Positions 1 through 9,342 of a stretch of DNA of 64,000 nucleotides are shown in pieces; positions within the stretch are counted from its first letter, which is position 1; each line of letters starts with the position of its first letter. The notes beneath the pieces were generated by a model. It was not told the DNA's origin. It saw nothing but the letters and a program-made list of their open reading frames with translations, and made no database searches. Source of the DNA: Paenibacillus durus ATCC 35681 (GTDB lineage Bacteria; Bacillota; Bacilli; Paenibacillales; Paenibacillaceae). The position numbers and the translations under genes are program-made. Where the stretch lies: positions 3,968,001 to 4,032,000 of the forward strand of contig NZ_CP011114.1 in assembly GCF_000993825.1 (NCBI RefSeq), in the 5' to 3' direction.

Positions 1-2
1 TC

Positions 3-692
3 GACAAAGACGGCACCTTGTTCGATTCCGTGAAATTCTGGTCCTACATTGATGAATTGAGAAAGAGCGAATTTACACGTCTTGCAGGTCCCGAATACGG
101 TGATGAGTGGAGCGCCATGATGGGGTTTACACAACCGGATCACATTGACTACACCGGGGTGCTAGCGGTAGCCACGACGCTTGAGGAAATCATTCTGACT
201 GCGGGGCTCCTTTATCGTCTGAAGGGATGGTCCTGGTTCGAATGCAAGCAAAGGGCGCAGCAAATTTTTGCGAACGCCGACCGGCAGCTTCAATTGGAGC
301 ATGCTTTCCACTCGACGGATAACGTGCCTGATATATTTCATAATTTGCATTCCCAAGGGATATCTGTCGGGATCATGACATCGGATGCTTACGAACGCAC
401 ATCACGGCTCATGCAGATGCTGAAAGTCGATCATTTGCTTGATTTTGTCATAACCCCCGAGCAAGTAAGCAAAGGAAAACCGGACCCGGAAATGGTGCAT
501 AAAGCTTGCGCAATGCTGAAGATTTCACCTGGGGAGCTGGCCATTGTCGGTGATTCCGTGGCGGACGTCCAAATGGCGAAAGCTGCCGGCAGCGTCGGAA
601 TCGGCCTCATTACGTACGAAGGCTCGGAAAAGGATTTGTCTCCGCATGCAGATTTTTTAATCCATTCTCTATCAGAGATTCAAGTGATTTAA
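3..692 (+). CDS. HAD-family phosphatase (5' end outside window)
   Basis: A HAD-superfamily hydrolase, probably acting on a small phosphorylated metabolite in the cytoplasm (phosphoglycolate phosphatase-like). The frame is open from base 3 and begins inside motif I (DKDGTLFDS, with the nucleophile and acid aspartates), so only a few N-terminal residues are missing. Motif II is the serine/threonine in IMTSDAY, motif III the lysine in KGKPDPEMV, and motif IV the acidic pair in VGDSVADV. A helical cap lies between motifs I and II, as in subfamily I. The substrate cannot be read from sequence. A hairpin terminator follows directly. Confidence 0.85.
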   Translation, partial: DKDGTLFDSVKFWSYIDELRKSEFTRLAGPEYGDEWSAMMGFTQPDHIDYTGVLAVATTLEEIILTAGLLYRLKGWSWFECKQRAQQIFANADRQLQLEHAFHSTDNVPDIFHNLHSQGISVGIMTSDAYERTSRLMQMLKVDHLLDFVITPEQVSKGKPDPEMVHKACAMLKISPGELAIVGDSVADVQMAKAAGSVGIGLITYEGSEKDLSPHADFLIHSLSEIQVI

Positions 693-694
693 AA

Positions 695-737
695 AAATAA
701 GCGCCTGAACCTGTATAAAGGTAGAGGGCGCTTATTT
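695..737 (+). terminator. Rho-independent terminator of the HAD gene
   Basis: An 11-bp perfect stem (AAATAAGCGCC with GGCGCTTATTT) starts three bases after the stop codon. The descending arm is T-rich. An A-run before the stem means it could also work on the minus strand. Confidence 0.75.
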
Positions 738-940
738 GTGCTTGATCATATCCTTTCTGCCTTTGGCATCAACCGGCAAGGTTGTAGATTTACTATCAGA
801 AGATCGCCGCTTGATGATCAGAACGGACTTTATTGTGCCAAACGATATTGCAAATCGGCGCCAATCTAAATTACAATTCACAGGCGGGTGCTTTATATGA
901 CCTTGAAGAAGAGTTCAACGCGAGAAAAGGAGTTCAGAGA

Positions 941-1477
941 ATGAGAAAGAAGATTTTTATAGCTGCGGCTTTGATTGCAGTCGTATTGGGAGCATACATC
1001 ATCGCAGGCGGGAACAAAACAAAGGAGACTGCAAAGCAGACGGCCCCTGACATCAAACAATTGGTAAATAACTACAGCTCAGGGAAGCTTAACGCTAAAT
1101 CTGCATCGATTACATCACATCAGCTTACCGTGACTGCGGACAACAATGACAAATCAACCTATACCCTGCCCCAGAACGAATTTTTCGTTTCCATTGCTCC
1201 TTATGTCAATAAGACGCATCCCTGTGCCACTCATAGCTTGACGGGCTGTCAGGGAGAAATGACGAATGAGAAATTCAACGTAACCATAACGGATCGGGAC
1301 GGCAAGGTCGTGATTAAAGATGTACTCCAATCTTTCGACAATGGATTTATCGATTTTTGGCTCCCGCGCGACCAAACCTTCCACGTCAAAATTGAGCATG
1401 GCGGCAAAATCAGCGAATCTGACATTTCTACCTTTGAAGACGACAATACCTGTATTTCTACGATGCAATTGACTTAA
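941..1477 (+). CDS. CueP-like copper-binding lipoprotein/exported protein
   Basis: A 178-residue exported protein of the CueP family, which in Salmonella is a periplasmic copper-binding protein; in a Gram-positive it would sit on the outer face of the membrane. An N-terminal hydrophobic segment (residues 5-22, no lipobox cysteine) serves as signal or anchor. Three cysteines, C95, C103 and C171, match the three metal-binding cysteines of the family, and the HPC-x7-CQGE region is the most typical block. The ATG at 941 is chosen because AAAAGGAG precedes it; the frame is open upstream to 833 without a good start. It is flanked by a 16-bp direct repeat. A copper role is inferred from the family. 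Confidence 0.7.
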   Translation: MRKKIFIAAALIAVVLGAYIIAGGNKTKETAKQTAPDIKQLVNNYSSGKLNAKSASITSHQLTVTADNNDKSTYTLPQNEFFVSIAPYVNKTHPCATHSLTGCQGEMTNEKFNVTITDRDGKVVIKDVLQSFDNGFIDFWLPRDQTFHVKIEHGGKISESDISTFEDDNTCISTMQLT

Positions 1478-1490
1478 TCCCAGTGATCAG

Positions 1491-1522
1491 GAAAAAAAAC
1501 GCCGGTTACAGGAAGTAACCGG
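1491..1522 (-). terminator. Terminator of the GH32 gene
   Basis: Read on the minus strand, the stem CCGGTTAC/GTAACCGG (1502-1522) is followed by a run of eight T, 55 bases past the stop of the GH32 gene. On the plus strand the T-run is poor, so it serves cueP less well. Confidence 0.75.
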
Positions 1523-1576
1523 ACGCTAACTTTGTACATTATGCGGCTGTCAACACTCGAATCGTGATACCGGACT

Positions 1577-4500
1577 TTATTGTACCTTAAAATCGTCGAC
1601 GTTCAGATGGCCCCAACCGCCGGTGGCGGTATCGACCAGCTTGATATATACGACTTCACCCAGATACTCGGAAGCGTCCAGCGTCATTCTGCGGTAGGTC
1701 TCGTCATCTTCAAAACCGACGTTCGTCGTTTTCAGCAGAACCTGATCATCCGACGCTCTTACCAGGGCGACATACAGGTTCTCATAATCGTTTCCGCCGC
1801 CCATCAGGAAGCTGATCTCCCCGCTTCCGGACAGCTTGAAATTGCCCGATTTCAGGATGCCGGTCGCGCCATCGCCGTCCTCTTCCCCATTGTATCCCCA
1901 AAGATGATAAGTGCCGCTGTGGTTGAAAGGAAGAACGCCAAAGAATTTCTTCTCCTGCGAGACATGCTTGTCGCTGAACGCATTGCCGCTCACTACCGTC
2001 CATCCGGTCAGGTCGCCCGTTTCAAAATCCGGATTAATCAAATCTGTGGTGGTCGTATCAGCTGGCTTCGGAGGATCGGGCTCAAAATCCGTTTTGTTTT
2101 TGTAAATGATGTTATCAAAGGCGGTTGTAGAGCCTGATACGCCCAAACCGAAGTATCCGCCCGTGAACGAAGGATCTCTGACCGTGATGATCCGTGCTTT
2201 GTCCAGGTAAACCTGGATCAAATCTTTCTCTGTTACTACTTTCAGGTTGTATGTCTTGTTGGCTGTCAGGTTGAGCCCGTCTTCCGCACCATAAACGGCG
2301 AGGGACACCGATTGGCCTCCGGCAGATTTGATCAATTTCACTGTGTTCGTCCGGACATCCAATCTTGCCATATACGCGTTCTCGCCCAGCCTGTCGGAAC
2401 GGAATATCAAATCTCCGGAGCCGACCGGATTCGGAACATAGTCCTGATTCGGGTCATTCGGGTGAGAGTCGGTATCGAGAATCCGGATATCGGCTTCATA
2501 CGAAGCGTCGCCGCCCGTGTTGCCCGAAATCGTGATGGCGTTCATACCGGCCGTTTCTCCCTGTTTGCCATAGAGGGTATCCGCCCACATGCCGTTGATC
2601 GTGGTCCATCCGCTCAGGTTCGTTTTAACCGGGGATTTGCCCCAAATCGATGTCAGCGGGTAAATGTCCAGCGACTTCAGCGTCACATCCCCGCCTTTAC
2701 TGTACACTTCCAGCCCGGTGCTGCGCGGGTCGGGGAAGACCTGATCGGTAATGGCAGCGGTACCGTTATTGCCGAATACTTCAATCGCGGAGCGATCCAC
2801 GAAGAGATGCATCTTGACCGTATCGTTCTCCGGCCGCAGCGGCGCCTCATGTTTGCCCTTTACCTGGATACCGTAATTGAAGTTGCCGGATTTCGAGCGG
2901 TCTACGAACAGGTTTTGCTTGGCAGTATCGTACCCGACCACCGTCTGTTCAGGAGTGTCTCCGTGCTTGATCGCGCCCTTGTGCACTTTAAAGCCGAATT
3001 CAGAAGCCGTCGATTGAGATAGATCAAACTCGGCTATGATTTCATATACATCTGAGGTCTTGGAAATAGCATTTGCGCTTCCGGCTGAAATCACCTGGTT
3101 TTCCATCGTGATTTTGCCGCTGTTGTCGCGGATTTTTTCCAGGCTGACCGGCGTTTGCTTGAGCCGAAGGCCGTCTTCGGTCCGGGTCAGCTCCATCTCT
3201 CGCGGAAGCGTCAAAGAGCTCCTCCACGTCGTGGTCGGCGTTTTTTTGGCGTACTGCCAATTGCTCATCCAAGCGAGCCAGTATCGCTCCCCGTTTTTCC
3301 CTTCTATGTTGTTGAACGGGATACCGGCATAGAAGTCGGCGCCATAGTCTGCCCACAGCACCTGATCCGCCGGATTGTCGTTTACAAACCGCTTGCCGTC
3401 AAAATTCCCGATGAAGTACTGCATGCCCGCCCCGCCGCCGATCGAACCGTTTTGCAGACTGACCAGCAGCACCCACTTTTTGTTGCCCGGATTCCCGTCG
3501 ACCGGAAGGGTAAATAATGCCGGACACTCCCAAACGCCTGCCACCCTGCCGTTCGTCGAAGGAACCCACTCTCCGACGATTCCTTTCCATTCGGTAATCG
3601 TAGCGCTTTCGTACTGCTCCGGTTCCTGCGGTTCCCGGGCTTTATTATCGACTGCTGCGGGTATTGTTCCCGTGTTGTAGACATTTACGTCGTCGAGGTT
3701 GATATGGCCCCAGCCGCCGGTCGCATTATCGACGACCTTGATGTACAGCACCTCGCCTAAATAGTCTGAAGCGTCCCAGACGAACCGGTGATATTTTTCA
3801 TCGTCCGCCCAGTATTTGTTCTCTTGACGGATCAGTTCCTTATCGTCGGAAGCTCTCACCAGAGCAACATACCGGGTAGCGATATCATTGCCCCCTCCGA
3901 TCATCAGGTTGATTTCACCCGAACCGCCCAGCCTGAAAAAGCTGGAATGGAGCTCGCCTGTCAAAGCGTCATAAGGAGGAACCGCCGCTCCCCATAAATG
4001 GCTGTTGCCCTGCTGTCCGAAAGGTCCGCCCCAATATTCCGTCGCTCTCGAGACATGCGCGTTCGTAAAAGCGTCTCCTCTTACCACTTTCCAGCCCGTT
4101 AAATCGCCTGTCTCAAAATCATGGTTCTCAATCTCGGCAGCTTCCGTGATAATATACTTTGTCTGTAGCACGCCCTGGAATTGGACCGAAGCATCCGAAG
4201 CGTGCAGACCGAGCAAGCCTGTGGAGTAGGCTGCATCCTTTGCGTCAATAACCGGCTTGCCATCCAGAAACACTTTAATCGCGCTGCCGGCTGCGCTTGT
4301 TTTCAGATGGTACGTTTTGCCTGATTCGACGACCGCCTCTTTCTCCGCGATAACGGTGCTTGCGCCGTTTACCGTTTTGATCAGCCGGACCTTGTCGTTC
4401 GCGTCATCGAGTACGGCTTCATAGCCGTTGTTCCCGTCTGCGTCCGCCCGGAATACAAGCGAGCCAAATCCGGAGGCGCCGTTATATTGGGAAATCCTCA

Positions 4501-5782
4501 AGTCGGTTTCATAACTGAAATCGGAAGCGGTCTCCCCGCTCATAGTGTAGGCATCGCCTGCGGAGCTACCGAGCTTCCCGGAATTGTTGTTCGCCCACGT
4601 TCCCGAAACGGGGGTCCAGCCGGAAATATTGGTCACAAAATTTGAGGTGTTGGTAAACTTAACGTTCCGGAAGATCGCGGACGAGTTCCAGGACGACAGT
4701 CCGAAGTAGCCGCTTCCGAAAGACGAATCTTGCTGGTCGATAACCAGCTTATCGTCCACATAAATTTTCACCCGTTCGTCAATCGTCTCGACCTTTACAT
4801 GATACGTCGTGGAAGCACGGAGATCGGCGGGTTTGGAGACAATTTCCGTAATTGAATCGTTTCCAATTTTTCCGAACGTAACTTTATCGGTTTCCGTATT
4901 CAGCATGGCGACATAGCCGCTCTTCATTTCCGGGTCCGCCCGGAATACCAGTCCTCCCGCTCCGATCAGCGTATTGTTCTCAATAGGCATCACGTCGGCT
5001 TCGTACACAAATGACTGTCCGCGCTGCGTCGATACGGCAAAGGAGTAGCCCCCGGCTTGCCCGGTTCCCTGAATGCCGCCGTCCGGGCCGAATTCGCTCT
5101 GGTAGGTCCACTCTTTCAAGTTGGGCGACGTATAAAACATGATTCTGTCTTTGGATGCGAGAGTCATTACCCACTGGTTCGATTCTTCATGCCAGAAGAC
5201 GTTCGGATCTCGCCAGTCGGGAACGGGCGGATTCGGCATGACAGGGTTGCCTTCATATTTTGTCCATGTCCGGCCTCTGTCCGTGCTGTAGGCTAGACTT
5301 TGAACCTGCCTTGGTCCGTTGGCGTGAGTGAAGATGGCGACCATGGCATTTTTGCCGAACCCGGCTGTATTGTTATAATCGATGACCGCACTTCCCGAGA
5401 AAATAACACCGTTTTCATCCGGCGCCAGGGCAAATGGCAGCTGCTCCCAATGAATGAGGTCCTTGCTGACCGCGTGTCCCCAATGCATGGGGCCTTGGGT
5501 CTTCTGGTAAGGGTCGTATTGGAAAAACTGATGATACTCCCCCTCGAAATAAATCATTCCGTTCGGGTCATTCATCCAATTCGCTTGAGGTGAGAAGTGA
5601 AACTGATTTCGGTGAACCTCGTTGTAATAGTCTGAGTCGGCGGCCTGCCCGGAAGCGTTAGCGGTCAAGCCGGCCGGAAATGCCAAGGCGAGCGCCAGTG
5701 TTAAAGTGGCTAGCGTTTTTCCCTTTTTACTCAAAATGGAACCAACACCTTTCGCTGCAAATGTGGACATCAACTTTGACAC
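1577..5782 (-). CDS. Secreted multidomain GH32 fructan hydrolase/transferase with split catalytic domain
   Basis: A 1401-residue secreted glycoside hydrolase family 32 enzyme acting on levan or inulin. A signal peptide (about 1-43) precedes the catalytic propeller: WMNDPNG with nucleophile D72, FSGS at 128-131, RDP at 191-193, and the acid/base glutamate in WECP only at E752. In SacC-type levanases the RDP and ECP blocks lie about 60 residues apart; here residues about 235-748 are inserted between FGPDGG and VWECP. The insert holds two LamG-like concanavalin-fold units (about 245-380 and 386-545) and a jelly-roll carbohydrate-binding-like unit (551-705). After the GH32 C-terminal sandwich (885-1045) come a third LamG-like unit and a second jelly-roll (1248-1401) very similar to the first. 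The start is GTG, with AGGATG upstream. Cycloinulooligosaccharide fructanotransferases have similar size and GH32 base, so levanase versus CFTase is open. Confidence 0.85.
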   Translation of the reverse strand: MSKLMSTFAAKGVGSILSKKGKTLATLTLALALAFPAGLTANASGQAADSDYYNEVHRNQFHFSPQANWMNDPNGMIYFEGEYHQFFQYDPYQKTQGPMHWGHAVSKDLIHWEQLPFALAPDENGVIFSGSAVIDYNNTAGFGKNAMVAIFTHANGPRQVQSLAYSTDRGRTWTKYEGNPVMPNPPVPDWRDPNVFWHEESNQWVMTLASKDRIMFYTSPNLKEWTYQSEFGPDGGIQGTGQAGGYSFAVSTQRGQSFVYEADVMPIENNTLIGAGGLVFRADPEMKSGYVAMLNTETDKVTFGKIGNDSITEIVSKPADLRASTTYHVKVETIDERVKIYVDDKLVIDQQDSSFGSGYFGLSSWNSSAIFRNVKFTNTSNFVTNISGWTPVSGTWANNNSGKLGSSAGDAYTMSGETASDFSYETDLRISQYNGASGFGSLVFRADADGNNGYEAVLDDANDKVRLIKTVNGASTVIAEKEAVVESGKTYHLKTSAAGSAIKVFLDGKPVIDAKDAAYSTGLLGLHASDASVQFQGVLQTKYIITEAAEIENHDFETGDLTGWKVVRGDAFTNAHVSRATEYWGGPFGQQGNSHLWGAAVPPYDALTGELHSSFFRLGGSGEINLMIGGGNDIATRYVALVRASDDKELIRQENKYWADDEKYHRFVWDASDYLGEVLYIKVVDNATGGWGHINLDDVNVYNTGTIPAAVDNKAREPQEPEQYESATITEWKGIVGEWVPSTNGRVAGVWECPALFTLPVDGNPGNKKWVLLVSLQNGSIGGGAGMQYFIGNFDGKRFVNDNPADQVLWADYGADFYAGIPFNNIEGKNGERYWLAWMSNWQYAKKTPTTTWRSSLTLPREMELTRTEDGLRLKQTPVSLEKIRDNSGKITMENQVISAGSANAISKTSDVYEIIAEFDLSQSTASEFGFKVHKGAIKHGDTPEQTVVGYDTAKQNLFVDRSKSGNFNYGIQVKGKHEAPLRPENDTVKMHLFVDRSAIEVFGNNGTAAITDQVFPDPRSTGLEVYSKGGDVTLKSLDIYPLTSIWGKSPVKTNLSGWTTINGMWADTLYGKQGETAGMNAITISGNTGGDASYEADIRILDTDSHPNDPNQDYVPNPVGSGDLIFRSDRLGENAYMARLDVRTNTVKLIKSAGGQSVSLAVYGAEDGLNLTANKTYNLKVVTEKDLIQVYLDKARIITVRDPSFTGGYFGLGVSGSTTAFDNIIYKNKTDFEPDPPKPADTTTTDLINPDFETGDLTGWTVVSGNAFSDKHVSQEKKFFGVLPFNHSGTYHLWGYNGEEDGDGATGILKSGNFKLSGSGEISFLMGGGNDYENLYVALVRASDDQVLLKTTNVGFEDDETYRRMTLDASEYLGEVVYIKLVDTATGGWGHLNVDDFKVQ

Positions 5783-5854
5783 GTTATCATCCTATTCACT
5801 GCCGAAATCTTTCATGCGTTGTTGTTGGTGGGTTGATGCCCCCTCTCCTAATTA

Positions 5855-5868
5855 TGTAATCGCTTGCA
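5855..5868 (-). promoter_or_regulatory. Catabolite-responsive element (cre) for CcpA
   Basis: TGTAATCGCTTGCA matches the near-palindromic cre consensus TGWAANCGNTNWCA at 13 of 14 positions. It lies 73 bases upstream of the GH32 start, so glucose repression through CcpA is the natural reading. The rest of the 255-bp intergenic region shows no other feature I can support. Confidence 0.65.
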
Positions 5869-6037
5869 AATGATTGGGTTAAAGCCCTAGACATGGACTC
5901 CCCAACCTATTTTAAAAAAGATTGGAAGCACTTTCAATATGCTATTTGTACTTTATTTCTCACAATGGAGGGGCTGAACGCAACAAGGAGCAGTTGCCTA
6001 AGGCAATTGCCCCTTATATATATTGAATCATTTGGAG

Positions 6038-7021
6038 TTATGTCCACATCGACAGCAACGTTTCGCCGCGGTCCGTCGCAGGTACGGGAGTAACCGAAAG
6101 CGAAGAGATTTCATCGCGCCACTCCGGAGTCATGTCCACATCGGCAGCGGCTAGCGAATCCTCAAGCTGCTTCAGGTTTCTTGCCCCGATAATCGGCGCC
6201 GTTATCGCAGGATGCGACATCGCCCAGGCGACGGCCAGCGTAGAGGGCTTCACACCACGCTCCGCGGCATAGGCGTTAAACCGGTCGGCTACGACAAAAT
6301 TCATTTTATCCGCGTAGCGGTCCGTATATCTTTTCTCTTCAACGAGACGTCCTTGCTCCGGCCGTTTGTTCACTCCATATTTGCCTGTAAGAAGTCCGGC
6401 TCCGAGCGGGCTGTAGGAAATCACCCCCAGCTGTTCCGAAGCGGCAAGCGGTAAAATTTCGACCTCGGCTTGACGTTTAACCAGGTTATACATCGGCTGG
6501 ATCAATTCAAACCGGGCAAGCTGCTCTTTTGCGGAAATTCCCAATGCCTTGGCAATCTGCCAGGCCGCCCAGTTGCTTACCGCCGGATAAAGAATTTTCC
6601 CTTGTGCCTGAAGGTCGTCCAGCGCACGGAGCGTTTCTTCCATCGGAGTGTTCTCATCGAACATATGCACAAAGTAAAAATCGATCCGATCCGTCTTCAA
6701 CCGCCGCAGACTATTTTCCACTTCAAGCAGAATATGACGGCGGGAGAGGCCACCGGCATTGATATCTTTTCCCATCGGATAGAACACTTTCGTGCTCAAC
6801 ACAATCTCATCCCGGCAGTCGGCGATACACTCACCCAGGATTTCTTCGGACCGCCCCCCGCTATAAACATTGGCCGTATCAAAAAAATTAATCCCCGCTT
6901 CACGGCAGCGCTTGAACATGGCTTTGGACGTTCCTTCGTCCGCGTTCCCGCCAAAAGACATCGTGCCGAAGCATAGCTTCGAGACCTGAATCCCCGTTTT
7001 TCCGACTGTGCGGTATTTCAT
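6038..7021 (-). CDS. Aldo/keto reductase
   Basis: A cytoplasmic NADPH-dependent aldo/keto reductase of 327 residues, the usual length for the (beta/alpha)8 family. The catalytic tetrad is visible: D48 and Y53 in FFDTANVY, K78 in LSTK and H119 in FVH. The C-terminal PIIGARNLKQLEDS block is a cofactor-binding signature. The ATG has GGGAGG seven bases upstream. It follows the CMD gene by 12 bases and is probably cotranscribed with it, divergent from the first TetR gene. It may reduce aldehydes or other electrophiles together with the nearby alcohol dehydrogenase; the substrate is unknown. Confidence 0.88.
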   Translation of the reverse strand: MKYRTVGKTGIQVSKLCFGTMSFGGNADEGTSKAMFKRCREAGINFFDTANVYSGGRSEEILGECIADCRDEIVLSTKVFYPMGKDINAGGLSRRHILLEVENSLRRLKTDRIDFYFVHMFDENTPMEETLRALDDLQAQGKILYPAVSNWAAWQIAKALGISAKEQLARFELIQPMYNLVKRQAEVEILPLAASEQLGVISYSPLGAGLLTGKYGVNKRPEQGRLVEEKRYTDRYADKMNFVVADRFNAYAAERGVKPSTLAVAWAMSHPAITAPIIGARNLKQLEDSLAAADVDMTPEWRDEISSLSVTPVPATDRGETLLSMWT

Positions 7022-7033
7022 GATAAAACCTCC

Positions 7034-7363
7034 CTATTTCCCTTTCAAAAACACTTCTTTGGCTACCATAATGGCAGACATGGCTTTCGGCCATCCGGCG
7101 TAAAAAGCAAGATGGATAATGACTTCTTTGAGCTCTTCCTCCGACAGACCGTTCTCTTTGGCTTTGTTCAAATGAAATCCCAGTTGTTCCGTATTCCCGC
7201 CCGCGATCAGGCTCGCTACGGTAATCAAGCTGCGTTCACGCGGAGCAAGCTCCTTCCGTTCCCAGACATCGCCGAACAGAACCTCGTCGGTAAGCTCCAC
7301 AAGTTTCGGCGCGAAATCTCCGATCGCTCTTTGTGCGCCAGTCAGTTCTTTTTCATTAGACAT
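7034..7363 (-). CDS. Carboxymuconolactone decarboxylase-family protein
   Basis: A 109-residue all-helical protein of the CMD/AhpD-like family. The block ERSLITVASLIAGGNTEQL followed by LKEVIIHLAFYAGWP is the family core. It has no cysteines, so it is not an AhpD-type peroxidase with a CXXC redox centre and is closer to gamma-carboxymuconolactone decarboxylase-like proteins, whose roles are often unknown. The start has AAGG seven bases upstream. It is first in a two-gene operon with the aldo/keto reductase, divergent from a TetR gene, which points to control by that regulator. Confidence 0.8.
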   Translation of the reverse strand: MSNEKELTGAQRAIGDFAPKLVELTDEVLFGDVWERKELAPRERSLITVASLIAGGNTEQLGFHLNKAKENGLSEEELKEVIIHLAFYAGWPKAMSAIMVAKEVFLKGK

Positions 7364-7434
7364 ATTTCAACCTTCCTTCCCTCATATAATAAACATAAAA
7401 ACAATAATAATTCTTGATGTATTAATGAACTCAC

Positions 7435-7449
7435 GTCTATAATTATAAA
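7435..7449. promoter_or_regulatory. Divergent promoter/operator motif shared by both tetR genes
   Basis: GTCTATAATTATAAA occurs here and, identically, at 11088-11102 before the second TetR gene, about 118 bases from the ATG in both places. It contains a -10 box in each direction around TATAATTATA. TTGATG lies 18 bases upstream of TATAAT on the plus strand. It may be part of the TetR operator. Confidence 0.5.
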
Positions 7450-7553
7450 CAACTGCACAACGTATTCAATTGTACGATTAGCATGATTTGTTAAGTAATG
7501 AACAATTATGCTATGGTTGTTTAATAATTTTTTTGGAAAGTAGGGCACCTTTG

Positions 7554-8099
7554 ATGTCTAAAGTGGACCGAAGAATTCTCAAAACCCAGGAAGCGTTGAA
7601 AAAGGCTGTAATTGAATTGATGTCCGAGAAAAACTTTGATGACATTACGATACAGGATATTTCCGACAGGGCAAATGTAAGCCGGGGGACCATCTATCTT
7701 CATTACCTGGATAAGTTTGATCTGCTGGATAAGCTTATTGAGGAGCATATTAACGAACTGCGGAAGCTGTGCGAATCGGCATGTCAATTGGATTTTATCG
7801 AGGCGACGCTGATCTTCTGCGAATACTTCGAAAGTCATTATTCATTCTTTTCGCTGATGCTGGCGAGCAAAGGGGCTCCTTATTTCCGCAATCGGTTCCT
7901 GAACTTTCTTATCGAAGAGTTTGGGAAGGAAGTGGACGTAACCGGAGGAAAAAACGAGGGATTACATGAAGAGGTCATCGTTAGATTCGTTTCATCGGCT
8001 TACGTTGGTGTAGTGGAGTGGTGGTTCACGAATGAGAAACCTTTCCCCCATCATGTTTTGGCTGAACAACTGGGGACGTTATTAGACAGAAATATATAA
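7554..8099 (+). CDS. TetR/AcrR-family repressor (copy 1)
   Basis: A 181-residue TetR-type repressor: N-terminal helix-turn-helix (residues 10-55, with ITIQDISDRANVSRGTIY) and a C-terminal ligand-binding/dimer domain. The frame is open from 7488, but the ATG at 7554 is chosen because it aligns exactly with the second copy at 11206. The two proteins are the same length, align without gaps, and differ at only about 8 of the first 60 residues, so they probably bind the same DNA. It lies between the divergent CMD-AKR operon and the alcohol dehydrogenase. The ligand is unknown; an aldehyde or electrophile is a guess from context. Confidence 0.85.
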   Translation: MSKVDRRILKTQEALKKAVIELMSEKNFDDITIQDISDRANVSRGTIYLHYLDKFDLLDKLIEEHINELRKLCESACQLDFIEATLIFCEYFESHYSFFSLMLASKGAPYFRNRFLNFLIEEFGKEVDVTGGKNEGLHEEVIVRFVSSAYVGVVEWWFTNEKPFPHHVLAEQLGTLLDRNI

Positions 8100-8231
8100 T
8101 CTGTTCATTAATCAACAAATTCTAATGATTTGACAATTGCAAGTATCATGCATAGCTTTATAATAATAAACGTATGTACATTAAAATATAAATGTTATTT
8201 ATCCTCATGAGAAAGGGAGTAGAGAACAAAC

Positions 8232-9272
8232 ATGTGCCAAACTCGTGTTCTAAGTGTCCCCAGCGCAAAAGCGCCATTTGAAAAAACCACAATTGAGCGG
8301 AGAGAATTACGCCCGCACGACGTCCTGATCGATATTCAGTTTAGCGGGATTTGCCACTCCGACATCCACAGTGCATTCGACGAATGGGGCGGCGGCATTT
8401 TCCCCATGGTTCCCGGTCACGAAATCGCCGGAATTGTGGCGGCCGTAGGAACTGAGGTTACCAAATTTGCCGTTGGCGATCGTGTTGGCGTTGGCTGCTT
8501 TGTTGACTCCTGCGGGGAATGCGAATACTGCCTTAAGGGAGAGGAGCAATATTGTACGAAAGGCTTTGTCGCAACCTACAACTCCCTGGACTATGACGGC
8601 AATCCGACCTACGGCGGATACAGCCAAAAAATCGTAGTAACAGAAGGATTCGTTGTCCGTATCCCGGACCGTCTGAATCTGGATGTGGCAAGCCCGCTGC
8701 TGTGCGCAGGCATTACGACATACTCGCCGCTGAAACATTGGAACGCCGGCCCGGGCAAGAAAGTTGCCATTGTGGGAATGGGAGGTCTTGGCCACCTGGC
8801 GATCCAATATGCGCATGCCCTGGGTGCTGAAGTCACCGTCTTGAGCCGTTCTATCGGTAAAAAAGAGGAAGCCCTGAGCTTTGGCGCCGATCATTACTTT
8901 GCGACCAGTGATCCCGCCACATTCAAAACATTGGCCAGTCAATTCGACCTTATCTTAAATACCGTGTCCGCAAATCTTGACGTTGATGCCTATTTATCGC
9001 TGCTTCGCATCGATGGAACGCTTGTCAATGTCGGTGCGCCGGCTGAACCGGACAAGTACCAGGTATTTTCCCTGATCATGGGCCGCCGCAGCATCGCAGG
9101 TTCACTCGTTGGCGGAATCCGGGAAACGCAAGAGATGCTCGATTTCTCTGCAGAGCACGGCATTACCCCCAAAATCGAGGTGATTCGCGCGGACCAAGTG
9201 GACGAAGCGTATCAGCGTGTCCTCCGCAGCGATGTGCGTTATCGGTTTGTCATTGATGTAGCTACTTTGTAA
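8232..9272 (+). CDS. Zinc-dependent alcohol dehydrogenase (YahK/CAD-like)
   Basis: A 346-residue medium-chain Zn alcohol dehydrogenase, cytoplasmic, interconverting alcohols and aldehydes, probably with NADP(H). C41, H63 and E64 (in ICHSDIH and VPGHEIAG) are catalytic-zinc residues; C94, C97, C100 and C108 form the structural zinc lobe. The Rossmann motif is GMGGLGHLA. The protein is closest to the cinnamyl-alcohol-dehydrogenase/YahK group. It stands alone between its own promoter region (8100-8231) and a terminator. Together with the aldo/keto reductase and two TetR genes it suggests an aldehyde-responsive locus. Confidence 0.88.
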   Translation: MCQTRVLSVPSAKAPFEKTTIERRELRPHDVLIDIQFSGICHSDIHSAFDEWGGGIFPMVPGHEIAGIVAAVGTEVTKFAVGDRVGVGCFVDSCGECEYCLKGEEQYCTKGFVATYNSLDYDGNPTYGGYSQKIVVTEGFVVRIPDRLNLDVASPLLCAGITTYSPLKHWNAGPGKKVAIVGMGGLGHLAIQYAHALGAEVTVLSRSIGKKEEALSFGADHYFATSDPATFKTLASQFDLILNTVSANLDVDAYLSLLRIDGTLVNVGAPAEPDKYQVFSLIMGRRSIAGSLVGGIRETQEMLDFSAEHGITPKIEVIRADQVDEAYQRVLRSDVRYRFVIDVATL

Positions 9273-9289
9273 CTTTGCTTGGATGAAAG

Positions 9290-9322
9290 ATGGGCCGACT
9301 CAATGAGTTGGCCCATTTTTTT
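9290..9322 (+). terminator. Terminator of the alcohol dehydrogenase
   Basis: Stem ATGGGCC...GGCCCAT with an internal ACTC/GAGT extension is followed by a T-run, 18 bases past the stop. Confidence 0.85.
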
Positions 9323-9342
9323 CTGGAATCCCTGCACTCTTC

